DNA of 64,000 nucleotides from Roseateles_B sp051857535 (GCF_051857535.1 NZ_JBPZGY010000005.1:1-64000), one strand, 5' to 3'. Positions 1 to 8,662 are shown, numbered from the stretch's first letter. Numbers and translations are program-made. Notes: a model not told the origin generated them from the letters alone.

Positions 1-2
1 GC

Positions 3-248
3 CGGGGCCATCCTGTGCATCCCTTGCAGACCCGGATGAACCGGGCCATCGCCACGCTGCGCTACAAGGTCGAGCAGGGCTTCGGCACGATGAAGCGGCG
101 CTTCCACTTGGGCCGGGCACGGTGCTTCGGGGCGGCCAAGACGCAGGCGCAGATGGCCTGGGCGGCGCTGGGGCTCAATCTGCTCAAGGCGACGAGGAAG
201 CTGCAGAGCGGGCGACTGCAGCCGTGTCCGAGCAGTAGTCCGTCTTGA
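3..248 (+). mobile_element. IS5-family transposase, C-terminal fragment (cut by window edge)
   Basis: The reading frame is open from the left edge to a stop at 246-248. Its protein carries the C-terminal signature of IS5-group DDE transposases: RAIATLRYKVEQGFGTMKRRF, with the catalytic-region Glu in the Val-Glu-Gln-Gly-Phe-Gly block, then GRARCFGAAKTQAQMAWAAL and a final LNLLKATRKL. About 80 residues are visible. The rest of the gene, if present, lies to the left, so it cannot be told whether the element is complete. No clear terminal inverted repeat is recognisable after the stop. Confidence 0.75.
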
Positions 249-704
249 GGGGCCCAAGGGCCTGGGGGAAGGGCTCGAAAGGTCCCCAAACGGGCCCAAA
301 AACTCGAATCCTTTGCGCATGCCGAAATCTTCAGCGTGTGGGCCGAGTGGCTGCGCGCGATGGGTTCAGTTGTGCAGCGGTCTCGAATCTTGAACGGCGC
401 CGCCCTCGCCACAGCCGCCAGGAAGGCGTGTGCCGCTGCTGCGGTCTTGTGGCTTTTGATGGCGATGAAGCCCCAGCGCGTAGCCCAGTCGATGGCCACG
501 ATATTCGTCCGGGACCCGACAGCTGGCGCCAGCGTCACAGATGGCAATGGCACCAGGCGCGCCAGATCATCGACTGGACCTTAGCGCTGCTGGGCGACAT
601 CGACCACTGTCAGGGAGCCTGCGGCTCTGAACTGCAACGTCGACAGCAACCCGACGAGATGCGCTGAACTCCGGCGCGCTGTCGCGTCTCAATCGGGCTC
701 TACC
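249..704. other. gene-free stretch holding an insertion-sequence remnant
   Basis: Between the transposase stop and the stop of the DUF6624 gene no intact gene is seen. The only recognisable content is a short IS481-type transposase fragment on the minus strand near 385-520. The 249-384 part presumably contains the right end of the IS5-type element, but its exact terminus cannot be fixed by eye. Confidence 0.5.
385..520 (-). pseudogene. IS481-family transposase fragment
   Basis: On the minus strand this stretch reads NIVAIDWATRWGFIAIKSHK followed by TAAAAHAFLAAVARAAPFKIR. That matches the first Asp block of the IS481 integrase core, usually written YLFVAIDRATRWVFV..K..KTA..A..FL, in which the Asp of AID is catalytic. 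The similarity stops abruptly on both sides; the downstream LLTDNG block and the helix-turn-helix front are absent. It is therefore a decayed scrap, perhaps broken by the neighbouring IS5-type element. Confidence 0.55.
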
Positions 705-1427
705 TCACGGCGAAGTTGCATTTGGCTTGCCACTATTCGCTGAAGCCGGTGCGCCGACCTCGCAGATGGGATGTGTTGCACCATTCATCGAAAGGTAGGC
801 GCACCATGAAACTGGCACCATGCCAACCTCCGCCCTGCGCATGTCAATGCCTTCGACAGATTCGATGTCGCAAACGCGCCGCGTTCCATTGCCCTCATCG
901 CAAATTTGAGAACCGTACCGCTGCGGTCGCCCCTGGCTCAGTTGAACTCGATCATAGAGCGTTGCCCACATACGCTTTGGAAGTTCCCCAGCCTCAGCTG
1001 CGGCTTGTACGAGTGGCAGGTAGCGAATCTTGAATTCAGGCGGTGCATGCTGCACGACAAACCAGGCATTCTCACCAGCTCTATTCCCAAAAGCGGTTTT
1101 GGATGGCCAGCCGCAACGCATGACAAGATCCTCAAGCTCTGCCTGCAGCAAGGACTCCTCTTCCTTCAAGGCTTTACTCACTCGATCATATTCTTCGCGT
1201 GGGACTCCAGAGGGATTTGCATCAATCAGCTTGCCCAGCTCAATCCTGCCTTTTTGATCGCGCTCAAGCCAGGTGTTTGTGCGACGAACCTCTGCTTGCC
1301 AATCACACGATGTTGATATTTTAAAATCCGGAAGTGGTGGAGACTCCTTCTTGATCTCCGGTTCGTTTGCAAACACATTCGCAAGCGCAAGCATAGGCGC
1401 ACAAACCATCAAGCACATTTTCTTCAT
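705..1427 (-). CDS. secreted DUF6624-like protein
   Basis: A 240-aa protein that starts with MKKMCLMVCAPMLALANVFA, a typical Sec signal peptide; an ATG further upstream is not needed and this start has a GGGGGCGTG ribosome site. The middle holds the block recognised as DUF6624: a CGWPSKTAFG stretch, then AWFVVQHAPPEFKIRYLPLV, and later YDRVQLSQGRPQRYG. The catalytic role of this family is not known to me. The C-terminal 60 residues include several Cys (CDEGNGTRRVCD, SWCAYL, PICEVG) and may form disulfides after export. It lies downstream of the RiPP precursor on the same strand, so it may be a partner or immunity-type protein of that locus, or unrelated. The surrounding DNA is AT-richer than the rest of the window. 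Confidence 0.7.
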   Translation of the reverse strand: MKKMCLMVCAPMLALANVFANEPEIKKESPPLPDFKISTSCDWQAEVRRTNTWLERDQKGRIELGKLIDANPSGVPREEYDRVSKALKEEESLLQAELEDLVMRCGWPSKTAFGNRAGENAWFVVQHAPPEFKIRYLPLVQAAAEAGELPKRMWATLYDRVQLSQGRPQRYGSQICDEGNGTRRVCDIESVEGIDMRRAEVGMVPVSWCAYLSMNGATHPICEVGAPASANSGKPNATSP

Positions 1428-1496
1428 CACGCCCCCAAAGCAGGAATGGCGGCAAGCCAAGAGACTTGCCGCCAAAACATTGACAAACCGATCTAT

Positions 1497-1676
1497 TTAG
1501 TCAACGTAAATGTTGTCAGTCTGGCTGGTGCAAACCACAGCCCCACCTGCCTTGGGGTCGGAGCAGCTGTTCTCCCGCGTTGCCACGTTAGCACCGCCGC
1601 CAGAAACATGCTTGACTTCAGCGTCAGACAGTTCCACGGCAAGGGCTTCGCCCAGCAGTTCGATTTTTTCGTTCAT
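1497..1676 (-). CDS. RiPP precursor peptide, graspetide-type candidate
   Basis: A 59-aa peptide. The start at 1676 is chosen because it has a strong ribosome site (GGAGGAAAA directly before the ATG); a longer TTG-started frame upstream lacks one. Residues 1-25 (MNEKIELLGEALAVELSDAE, then VKHVS) look like a bacteriocin-type leader: amphipathic, acidic, ending in Val-Ser before a Gly-Gly-Gly at 26-28, the usual cut site of C39 peptidase or similar proteases. The 31-residue core (29-59) has hydroxyl donors Thr33, Ser37, Ser39, Thr50, Ser51, Thr53 and carboxyls Glu35, Asp40, Asp54, Asp59. It also has Lys42 and two Cys (38, 49). Such a Ser/Thr/Lys plus Asp/Glu pattern suits ester or amide cross-linking by the ATP-grasp enzyme encoded just upstream. 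No microviridin TxRxPSDxDE core and no PFFARFL leader motif is present. No exporter is in the window. Confidence 0.7.
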   Translation of the reverse strand: MNEKIELLGEALAVELSDAEVKHVSGGGANVATRENSCSDPKAGGAVVCTSQTDNIYVD

Positions 1677-1708
1677 TTTTCCTCCAAATTGCCTCATTAA
1701 ACAGAACT

Positions 1709-2710
1709 TCAATTGACGAATGAGGCGAACGTCAATCCATTCCTTGATCCAGGCTTGTACTCAAAATCCGGATCCCCTGATATCAGGAAATCGCAATAGA
1801 AATCCAGCAACGGCAGATCTGGGTTGGCTTGCTCTGCCCACAGAAAATTGCCCGCCTGATTCACTTCAAAGAAGACGATCTCACCATTTTTTGTGACGCC
1901 AAGGTCTATGGATCCGCTGACAAGGCCAAGATGTTTCATCAAGTCAAGACACATAGCCTTGGTACGCTCATCCAGGTCCCAGGGATGAACGCATCCCGCT
2001 CTGTGTGTCAACACTCTCGAATCAACGAATCGCTTATCTTCGGTTTGAAGGCGGGCCGAAATGAACGACTGCCCTGCAACCAAGACTCTTATATCAAACT
2101 CCAGATCGACACGTCTCTGATAAATTCCGGGAACTCCACTCAGCAATTTGTCATTCGCCAAAACTGTAGGCGTCACAAGGGCAGTGCAACTGGTCTTGTG
2201 ACCAAAGCTCGCCTGACGGAACATCTTGTGAACCACCCCACCATCTTCATGCCTGCTGCAGAAGCTTCTTATTTCCGCCGGATCATTGGAAATTAGCGTA
2301 TCCGGCACTTCAAATCCAACACTGCTGGCAATCTGCAGCTGCAGCAGCTTCTCTTCAGCAGCCCACGCATTTTTCCAATCATTGACCCATAGCGACTTGA
2401 ATCGACCTAGCGCGGAGTAACATGCACGGCGCGCAGCAATATATTCCTGCTCAATCACCCGCATCCTGTTGGCCTCAATCGAGCTCAACCTATTAATTAC
2501 TGCATCCCGCCTATACCAAATCACTGATATCTCATCGTCGTCAAGCCCAATCCAGGCATTGCCATGACGCTTGGGAAACTGAAGCGATATGCATTCTTCC
2601 GATGGAAATCCAAATGCACCACGAATCTCACATCGATGACCAATTGATTGAAGCGCTCGACTCACAATGTTCGCATGCGCATCAGCCTCGAATGAAATTA
2701 TTAGAATCAT
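1709..2710 (-). CDS. MvdC/MvdD-like ATP-grasp peptide ligase (graspetide synthetase)
   Basis: Predicted 333-aa ATP-grasp enzyme. An upstream ATG at 2770 exists, but the start at 2710 (MILIISFEADAHANIVSRAL) aligns with the beginning of the microviridin ligase family (MxVLIxTxxxD), so the shorter form is preferred. Family signatures seen are NDWKNAWAAEEKLLQLQIAS followed by GFEVPDTLISNDP (the N..KLLQL..A...GF.VPDTL..NDP block) and IDLGVTKNGEIVFFEVNQAG then NFLW. The last is the metal/nucleotide-binding E-x-N-x-x-G-x-[WF]-L block; Glu282 and Asn284 are the expected Mg ligands. In this family the enzyme phosphorylates Asp/Glu side chains of a precursor and joins them to Ser/Thr (ester) or Lys (amide). 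The precursor gene follows after 32 bases on the same strand, which supports that role. It could instead belong to a non-RiPP ATP-grasp subgroup. Confidence 0.8.
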   Translation of the reverse strand: MILIISFEADAHANIVSRALQSIGHRCEIRGAFGFPSEECISLQFPKRHGNAWIGLDDDEISVIWYRRDAVINRLSSIEANRMRVIEQEYIAARRACYSALGRFKSLWVNDWKNAWAAEEKLLQLQIASSVGFEVPDTLISNDPAEIRSFCSRHEDGGVVHKMFRQASFGHKTSCTALVTPTVLANDKLLSGVPGIYQRRVDLEFDIRVLVAGQSFISARLQTEDKRFVDSRVLTHRAGCVHPWDLDERTKAMCLDLMKHLGLVSGSIDLGVTKNGEIVFFEVNQAGNFLWAEQANPDLPLLDFYCDFLISGDPDFEYKPGSRNGLTFASFVN

Positions 2711-3168
2711 CGAATTACTCAATAATTTTCGACAAAACGCTCCACTGACTAGCTTAGCCAAAGCAGTCATTGTCAGATTTATGGGGTAACCAGAATAGGG
2801 TCTTGTGGTGAGAAAACTGAAGCAGCGCTTCTGCCGGTTGTCCGGTTTTCTACTTCTTTAAATGACTCAATCAGTAAATGTTTGAGTCAGTGCGACCACC
2901 AATACTTTGAAGGTTATCCCAGCTCATTAGCAGCGATAACTGCCATTTCTTGCGGGGTGTCGAAGGTCATATATCGGCAACTATTGAGATGCGCCGAAAC
3001 TGATCCTGCGAGCGGCAAAGGCTGGTGGTCGGTTTGGCTAGGGTTAGCCGGCGGCAACAGGTTCAGACATCGTCCAGCTTTACAGGTGAGACAGGCAGCT
3101 CACCCTGTCCTTATCTTTTCGTGCGCTATTCGCTCAAACATTCCACCGAAGAGGTGGCGCCGAACTCT
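2711..3168. other. divergent intergenic region with an 8-bp inverted repeat
   Basis: No convincing gene is found in these 458 bases between the ATP-grasp gene (leftward) and the LysR gene (rightward). The left half is AT-rich and probably carries the RiPP promoter. A perfect inverted repeat, TGACTCAA at 2863-2870 and TTGAGTCA at 2882-2889, is separated by 11 bases. Such dyads are typical regulator targets; which protein binds here is unknown. Confidence 0.5.
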
Positions 3169-4080
3169 GTGTTGCTCAGCGGGATTGAGCTTTTCTGTCT
3201 TGTGGCCCAGCACCAGGGCTTCTCGGCCGCCGCACGCGCGGCGGGGCTCACCACGGCAGGAGTCAGTCGCTCCGTCAACCGCCTGGAGACACGCCTGGGC
3301 GTCCGCTTGTTCACCCGCACAACACGCAGCGTCAGCCTGACGGTGGATGGCCAGCGCTTCTTCGAGCAATGCCGGGAAGCGCTGGCGCAACTTGCTGAAG
3401 CAGAGCGCGAGATCACGGGCCAGCAGGTGAAACCGTCAGGGCTGGTTCGGGTCAGCTTGCCAACGTCCTACGGCCACTTTCGCGTCTTGCCGGTGCTGCA
3501 CGAGTTCACAAGAAAGTACCCGGACATCGCCCTTGAAGTGCAGATGACCAACAGGAACGTCAACTTTGCCGGCGAAGGCTTCGACCTCGCAATTCAGGGG
3601 CGCAACCCGCCCGACTCGGGTCTTGTCGCCAGGAAGCTTGAGGATGCTGCTTTGGTCGTGGTGGCCTCGGCGGACTACCTGAAGCGCTTCGGGCAACCCA
3701 GCACCATCGCCCAACTGAAGGATCACGAGTGCATCCAGTTCCTGCTGCCAAGCACAGGCTCAGCCGTGCCTTGGGTTTTCCAGAAGGAGGGCGAGACACT
3801 GGAGGTCGCCACGCACGGCCGACTCCGCTGTGCCGATGACATCCTGGGTCCGATCACGCTTGCGCGCAGTGGCGCCGGTCTGGCGCAGACCTATCGTTTC
3901 CTGGTGGAGGAGGAGCTCCGCGATGGCCGGCTCAAGGAGGCGCTGACCGAGTGGGGCGGCAGTTCCCGGCCCTTCTCGCTGCTCTACCCAGGAAACCGCC
4001 ACGTGCCGCTTCGGGTCCGCGTGCTGATTGACTTCCTGGTCGCCAGGTTTAACACGCGTTCCAAGCTGGGGATGCCCTAG
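3169..4080 (+). CDS. LysR-family transcriptional regulator (CrgA-like)
   Basis: LysR-type regulator of about 303 aa from the GTG at 3169 (VLLSGIELFCLVAQHQGFSA). This start is chosen because family members begin a few residues before this IELF block and a GAAGAGG lies about 12 bases upstream; starts at 3025 or 3121 would add an unrelated front. The helix-turn-helix is GFSAAARAAGLTTAGVSRSV with NRLETRLGVRLFTRTTRSV after it. The effector-binding domain follows from about residue 90 and contains FAGEGFDLAIQGRNPPDSGL, typical of the CrgA/DsdC-like group. It stands alone, with the two-component operon starting 141 bases downstream. Its target is unknown; it may control itself or the divergent RiPP locus. 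Confidence 0.85.
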   Translation: MLLSGIELFCLVAQHQGFSAAARAAGLTTAGVSRSVNRLETRLGVRLFTRTTRSVSLTVDGQRFFEQCREALAQLAEAEREITGQQVKPSGLVRVSLPTSYGHFRVLPVLHEFTRKYPDIALEVQMTNRNVNFAGEGFDLAIQGRNPPDSGLVARKLEDAALVVVASADYLKRFGQPSTIAQLKDHECIQFLLPSTGSAVPWVFQKEGETLEVATHGRLRCADDILGPITLARSGAGLAQTYRFLVEEELRDGRLKEALTEWGGSSRPFSLLYPGNRHVPLRVRVLIDFLVARFNTRSKLGMP

Positions 4081-4221
4081 CCAGTGCCAATCGGGGCAAG
4101 CCATGGCCATGGGCGCTTTGCCGCTGCTCACCACGGGCCATGGTGCTGGTCTGATCAGCACGGTGCGCGGCGAGTTTTCGGCTCAAGGCGATGAGGGGGC
4201 GGCTGGGCTAGCATTGCCGCC

Positions 4222-4887
4222 ATGCGCCTGCTCCTTGCCGAAGACGAACGTGCCCTTGCCGACTGGCTGGTCCGCGCCCTGCGGCAGAGCGACTTCGTCG
4301 TGGATTGGGTGGACGACGGCCGGCTGGTGGCCGGCCAGCTCCAGACGACGCGCTACGACGCGCTCATCCTGGACCTGGGCCTGCCGGGCCTGGGCGGCCA
4401 TGAGGTGCTGAGCCAGCTGCGCAAGGCGGACTCGCGGGTGCCGGTGCTGGTGCTGACGGCGCGCGACTCCCTGGCCGAGCGCGTGAGCACCCTGCACGAA
4501 GGCGCGGACGACTTCCTCGCCAAGCCCTTCGAGATCCAGGAGCTGGAGGCCCGGCTCGTGGCCCTCATCCGCCGCTCGCGCGGGCGCGAGCAGCCGCGCT
4601 TCAGCTGCGGGCCGCTCTCCTACGACGCTGCGACCAAGCAGTTCACGCTGGACGGCGAAACGCTGGCCCTGTCGCCCCGCGAGCATGCGGTGCTGCGCAC
4701 GCTGATCCAGCACAGCGGCGAGCCGCTCTCCAAGCAGGAGATCCTGGAGCGCCTCTTCTCGGACGAGCAGGACGTGCGGCCCGAGGCCGTGGAGGTGCTC
4801 GTTCATCGGCTGCGGCGGCGCCTGGAGTCCGGCAAGGTCCGCATCACCACGCTGCGCGGCCTGGGCTATGTGCTGGAGCCTGCGTGA
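4222..4887 (+). CDS. OmpR/TctD-like response regulator
   Basis: A 221-aa response regulator. The receiver domain covers residues 1-115, with acidic residues Glu7-Asp8, the phospho-acceptor Asp51 in LILDLGLPG and the invariant Lys101 in AKPFE. The C-terminal winged helix (about 128-220) has LSPREHAVLRTLIQHSGEPL, VEVLVHRLRRRLESG and the closing TLRGLGYVLEP of the OmpR/PhoB group. The partner kinase starts inside its stop codon (GTGA overlap). TctD-type regulators usually control uptake of carboxylates; here the genes downstream encode a Bug-type binding protein, a porin and an ABC importer, which are the likely targets. Confidence 0.93.
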   Translation: MRLLLAEDERALADWLVRALRQSDFVVDWVDDGRLVAGQLQTTRYDALILDLGLPGLGGHEVLSQLRKADSRVPVLVLTARDSLAERVSTLHEGADDFLAKPFEIQELEARLVALIRRSRGREQPRFSCGPLSYDAATKQFTLDGETLALSPREHAVLRTLIQHSGEPLSKQEILERLFSDEQDVRPEAVEVLVHRLRRRLESGKVRITTLRGLGYVLEPA

Positions 4888-6350
4888 GGCTGGGCTTGCA
4901 GCTGCCGCAGCTGCCGGCCGCCTGGCACCGGTTCAGCGTGCGGCGGACGCTGCTGACCCTGTCCCTGCCCATCATGCTGGTCATGGTGAGCATCGAATCC
5001 GCCCTGACCTGGAAGACGGGCCTGCAGGCGGCCAATGCGGCCTATGACCGCTCGCTGCTCGGGGCCATCAAGGCCATCGACAGCAATGTGTCGACGGATA
5101 CCGGCCTGTCGGTGGAGCTGCCCTACCGCATGCTGGAGTTCTTCGAGCTGACCGCCAGCGGGCAGGTCTTCTTCCGCGTCAGCACGGACGACGGCCTGGT
5201 CGAGATCGGCAATGCCGGCCTGCCCCTGCCGCCCAAAGGTCTGGCCCTGGGCGTGCCGCAGTTCATCGACGCGGAGTACTTCGGCGAGCCGGTGCGCGTC
5301 GGGGCTTTGTCGCGCGAGTTGGATCCCGAACACCCGGGACGCCGGCTGGTGATCCAGGTGGCCGAGTCCACCACCTCGCGCAATGAGTTTTCCCGGGGCC
5401 TGCTGCTCCAGGCCATCGGTCGTGATGCGCTGACCATCCTGGTGGTCACGGCCACGTTGGCCCTGGTCATCGGCTGGGCCCTGCAGCCGCTGGAGCGGCT
5501 GCGGCGCGAGGTGGAGGCGCGCTCCGAGGACGACCTCTCGCCCGTGGACGAGACCCAGGTGCCGGCGGATGCCGCGCCCCTGGTCCGGGCCATCAACCAC
5601 CACCTGCAGCGGCAGCGCGAGCTCATCGAGGGTCGGCGCCGCTTCGTGGACGATGCCTCGCACCAGCTTCGTACGCCCCTGGCCACACTGTCCACGCAGG
5701 TGGGCTATGCCCTGCGCGAGCAGGATCCGGCGCGCGTCAGCGAAGCCCTCGTGGCCTTGAAGTCCCAGATCGAGGACACGGTGCGGCGCACCAACCAGAT
5801 GCTGGCCCTGGCCCGCGCCGACACGGCCGAGGTGCAGATGGAGGCGCTGGACCTCAACGCCCTGGCCGAGCGCTGCGCCCGGGACAGCTGGCCCGCCGCA
5901 CGCGCCGGCGGCGTGGACCTGGGGCTGGAGCCGGCCCCGGAGCCCGTCCTCGTGCTGGGCCATGCGGGCCAGCTGCGCGAGGCCCTGCTGAACCTGCTGG
6001 ACAACAGCCTGCGCTATGTGCAGCCGGGCGGGCAGGTGACGGTGCAGGTCTTCGCCGACGCGCAAGGCGCCTGCCTGCGGGTGGTCGACGACGGCCCCGG
6101 CATCCCGGCTGCCGAAAGGCCGCGGGCCGGCGAGCGCTTTTTCCGCGGCAGCAATGTGGCGCTGCCGGGCTCGGGCCTGGGGCTGGCCATCGTGCGGGCC
6201 GTGCTGCAGCGGCATCACGGGCGCATGGAGGTCTCGGCCGCCCAGTTGTCATCCGAGGGCGGCGAGCGCGGCACGGCCGTGAGCCTGCGGCTGCCCCTGC
6301 TGCCTGTCAGTGACGCCGTGGCAACGCAGCGGCCACTGAAAGGCGACTGA
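4884..6350 (+). CDS. TctE-like sensor histidine kinase
   Basis: A 488-aa membrane kinase, GTG start overlapping the stop of the response regulator by 4 bases. A first membrane segment lies at about residues 22-42, a periplasmic domain of the TctE N-terminal type at 45-178 (with ELPYRMLEFFELTASGQVFF) and a second segment at about 181-200. The H-box VDDASHQLRTPLATL places the phospho-acceptor at His260. The ATPase domain shows N-box NLLDNSLRYV, G1 VVDDGPGIP, and G2 GSGLGLAIV. All catalytic blocks are present. It would sense an extracytoplasmic solute and phosphorylate the regulator encoded upstream. Confidence 0.93.
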   Translation: MRLGLQLPQLPAAWHRFSVRRTLLTLSLPIMLVMVSIESALTWKTGLQAANAAYDRSLLGAIKAIDSNVSTDTGLSVELPYRMLEFFELTASGQVFFRVSTDDGLVEIGNAGLPLPPKGLALGVPQFIDAEYFGEPVRVGALSRELDPEHPGRRLVIQVAESTTSRNEFSRGLLLQAIGRDALTILVVTATLALVIGWALQPLERLRREVEARSEDDLSPVDETQVPADAAPLVRAINHHLQRQRELIEGRRRFVDDASHQLRTPLATLSTQVGYALREQDPARVSEALVALKSQIEDTVRRTNQMLALARADTAEVQMEALDLNALAERCARDSWPAARAGGVDLGLEPAPEPVLVLGHAGQLREALLNLLDNSLRYVQPGGQVTVQVFADAQGACLRVVDDGPGIPAAERPRAGERFFRGSNVALPGSGLGLAIVRAVLQRHHGRMEVSAAQLSSEGGERGTAVSLRLPLLPVSDAVATQRPLKGD

Positions 6351-6448
6351 AAGCCACGGCTTCGTAGAGTGCGCCCATAGCAGGTGGCAGACCGTTCCCC
6401 AAGGCCCAGGCTTCCGGGGGACGGCGAAGATCACCGCACGGAGACGAC

Positions 6449-7447
6449 ATGCCCAAAGCCTTTCCATGGATGGCGGCACTGGTCCTCGCGGCCCTGGCGA
6501 TGGCGCCAGCGACCCAGGCCCAGCCAGCCGCGCCCGCATTCGCGCCACCGCCCGAGTGCATTGCCCCGGCCAAGCCGGGCGGTGGCTTCGACCTGAGCTG
6601 CAAGCTGGCGCAGGCGGCCCTTGCCCAGGCCGGCCTGGGGGCGCAGCCCCTGCGCATCAGCTACATGCCAGGCGGCGTCGGTGCCATTGCCTTCGACACC
6701 CTCACCACCCGGCGACCGGCCGAGGCGCAGACCCTGGTCGCCTTCTCCAGCGGCTCCTTGCTCAACCTGGCCCAGGGTCGCTTCGGGCGGCACAGCCTGC
6801 AGGACGTGCGCTGGCTGGCCGCCATCGGCGCGGACTACGGCATCGTGCTGGTGAGCAGCCAGTCCCCCTGGAAGACCCTGCCGGACCTGCTGGCGGCGCT
6901 GAAGGACAAGCCGGGCAAGGTCACCTTCGCGGCCGGCGGCACCATAGGCAGCCAGGACTGGGTCAAGTCGGCCCTGCTGGCAGCGGCGGCGGGCGTGGAC
7001 CACAAGTCCATGCGCTTCGTCGCCTTCGAGGGCGGCGGCGAGGCCACGGCGGCGCTGAAGGCCGGGCATGTGCAGGTCTACGCGGGCGATGCCTCGGAGG
7101 TGGCGGACAAGCTGCCGCCCAACGGACCTTTCCGCGTGCTGGCCGTCATGTCGGAGCAGCGCCTGCCGGGTCTGCTGGCCCAGGTGCCCACGGCGCGCGA
7201 GCAGGGTGTGGACATCGTCTGGCCCAGCGTGCGTGGCTTCTACATGGGGCCCAAGGTCCCGGATGCTGCCTTCCAGGCCTGGAGCCAGCGCTTCGAGCAG
7301 CTGATGGCCACGCCGGCCTTCGACAAGCTGCGCGCCCAGCACGGCCTCTTTCCGCTGGCCCTGACCGGGCCTGCGCTGCAGGCCCATCTCGAGGACCAGA
7401 CCCGACGCTTCGCCGACATTGCCGAGCGCTTCGGCCTGCGCCGATGA
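6449..7447 (+). CDS. Bug/TctC-family periplasmic substrate-binding protein
   Basis: A 332-aa protein with a cleavable signal peptide (MPKAFPWMAALVLAALAMAP, cut near ATQAQ) and a GGAGA ribosome site. The Bug/TctC fold is recognised from the PAKPGGGFDLSCKLAQ block, MPGGVGAIAFD, GSLLNLAQ and the VTFAAGGTIGSQDW block, with GFYMGPKVPD near the end. The family binds carboxylates such as citrate or other organic acids. No TctA/TctB membrane partners are in the window, so it may instead act as an extracytoplasmic sensor partner for the adjacent TctE-like kinase, as is common for orphan Bug proteins in Burkholderiales. Confidence 0.85.
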   Translation: MPKAFPWMAALVLAALAMAPATQAQPAAPAFAPPPECIAPAKPGGGFDLSCKLAQAALAQAGLGAQPLRISYMPGGVGAIAFDTLTTRRPAEAQTLVAFSSGSLLNLAQGRFGRHSLQDVRWLAAIGADYGIVLVSSQSPWKTLPDLLAALKDKPGKVTFAAGGTIGSQDWVKSALLAAAAGVDHKSMRFVAFEGGGEATAALKAGHVQVYAGDASEVADKLPPNGPFRVLAVMSEQRLPGLLAQVPTAREQGVDIVWPSVRGFYMGPKVPDAAFQAWSQRFEQLMATPAFDKLRAQHGLFPLALTGPALQAHLEDQTRRFADIAERFGLRR

Positions 7448-7595
7448 CGGGCGCCTGACCCTTCCCCGCCTGGACTGCGCGGACCTGTCGTGAGGGACAG
7501 GCCGGGGTCAGGTGTTGCCTGCAACTGCCTGATCCCCCGTCTTTCCAGGCGTCCCGACCGATTTTTCCCGACCCCAAGAACCAACGGAGACCTCC

Positions 7596-8639
7596 ATGAA
7601 CAAGACTTCCCGTCCCCTGAGCGCCTGCGGCCTGGCCGCCCTGTGCCTGGCGGCGCCGCTGAGTGCCGTGGCCCAGAGCTCGGTGAGCATCTACGGCATC
7701 GCCGACGTGATCGTCGAGCACCGCAACCACATGTCGGCCACGGGCGGCAGCCGGACCTCGGTGACCTCGGGCGGCATGAACACCTCGCGCTGGGGCCTGC
7801 GCGGCAGCGAGGACCTGGGCGGCGGCCTGAGCGCCGTGTTCAACCTGGAGGCCGAGGTCGGCATGGACACGGGCGCGGCAGCGTCCAACTACTGGGGGCG
7901 CCAGGCCAATGTGGGCCTGCAGGGGGCCTTCGGCCGTGTCGTCGCGGGCCGCTCCTACACCACCGCCTACGACTTCCTGCTGCCCTTCGACCCCATGGGC
8001 TATGCGCCCTTCTACTCCTGGGCCACCTCGGCCGGTGCGGCTGGCACGCGCAAGGACGGCATGATCACCGGCGCGCCCAACCTCATCAAGTACGAAGGCA
8101 GGTTCGGCCCCGTGAAGCTCGGTGCCACGGTGGCCGCGGGCGAGGGCGCCTCGACCGGCCGCTATGCCGCGCTCGGTGCGGTCTACGAGGCTGATGGCCT
8201 GGGCGCCGTGCTGGTGATGGACCAGCGCGACCAGCAGACTGGCGCCACGAGCAAGGAGCAGACCGTCCATCTCGGTCTGAGCTATGACATGAAGCCGGTG
8301 AAGCTCTTCGTGGCCCTGCGCCAGTACAGGAAGACGCCCACCGCCGGCACCGAGCAGAAGAGCACCCTGGGCTGGATCGGCGCCACCTGGGCCGTCACCC
8401 CGCAGCTGGACCTCACGCCGGCCTACTACTTCCAGTCCATCAAGAGCGGCCCTCTCACCCCGGAGAACCCGCACTTGCTGGCCCTGCGCGCCAAGTACGC
8501 GCTGTCCAAGCGCACCTGGCTGTATGCCGTGGCCTCCACGGCCGGGGCCAAGAGCGGCGTGGTGAGCGTCTCGCGCGATGACGCCGCCTTTGCCGACACC
8601 CAGTCCAGCTTCGGCGTGGGCATCCAGCACCGTTTCTGA
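7596..8639 (+). CDS. Gram-negative general porin (Omp32-like)
   Basis: A 347-aa outer-membrane porin. The signal peptide ends at AVAQ, after which the mature protein begins with SSVSIYGIADVIVEH, the classic first strand of betaproteobacterial 16-stranded porins. It continues with NTSRWGLRGSEDLGGGLSAV and FGRVVAGR, and ends with the barrel signature VGIQHRF with C-terminal Phe. A good ribosome site (GGAGA) precedes the ATG. It sits 23 bases before the ABC binding-protein gene and probably admits that transporter's substrate across the outer membrane. Confidence 0.92.
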   Translation: MNKTSRPLSACGLAALCLAAPLSAVAQSSVSIYGIADVIVEHRNHMSATGGSRTSVTSGGMNTSRWGLRGSEDLGGGLSAVFNLEAEVGMDTGAAASNYWGRQANVGLQGAFGRVVAGRSYTTAYDFLLPFDPMGYAPFYSWATSAGAAGTRKDGMITGAPNLIKYEGRFGPVKLGATVAAGEGASTGRYAALGAVYEADGLGAVLVMDQRDQQTGATSKEQTVHLGLSYDMKPVKLFVALRQYRKTPTAGTEQKSTLGWIGATWAVTPQLDLTPAYYFQSIKSGPLTPENPHLLALRAKYALSKRTWLYAVASTAGAKSGVVSVSRDDAAFADTQSSFGVGIQHRF

Positions 8640-8662
8640 AGCCGCCATTCCAGGAGTCCACC

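Noticed and set aside
62..553. A 163-codon minus-strand frame read as a whole gene
   Set aside because: Only about 45 codons match a transposase; the rest runs antisense through the IS5-type gene and has no homology.
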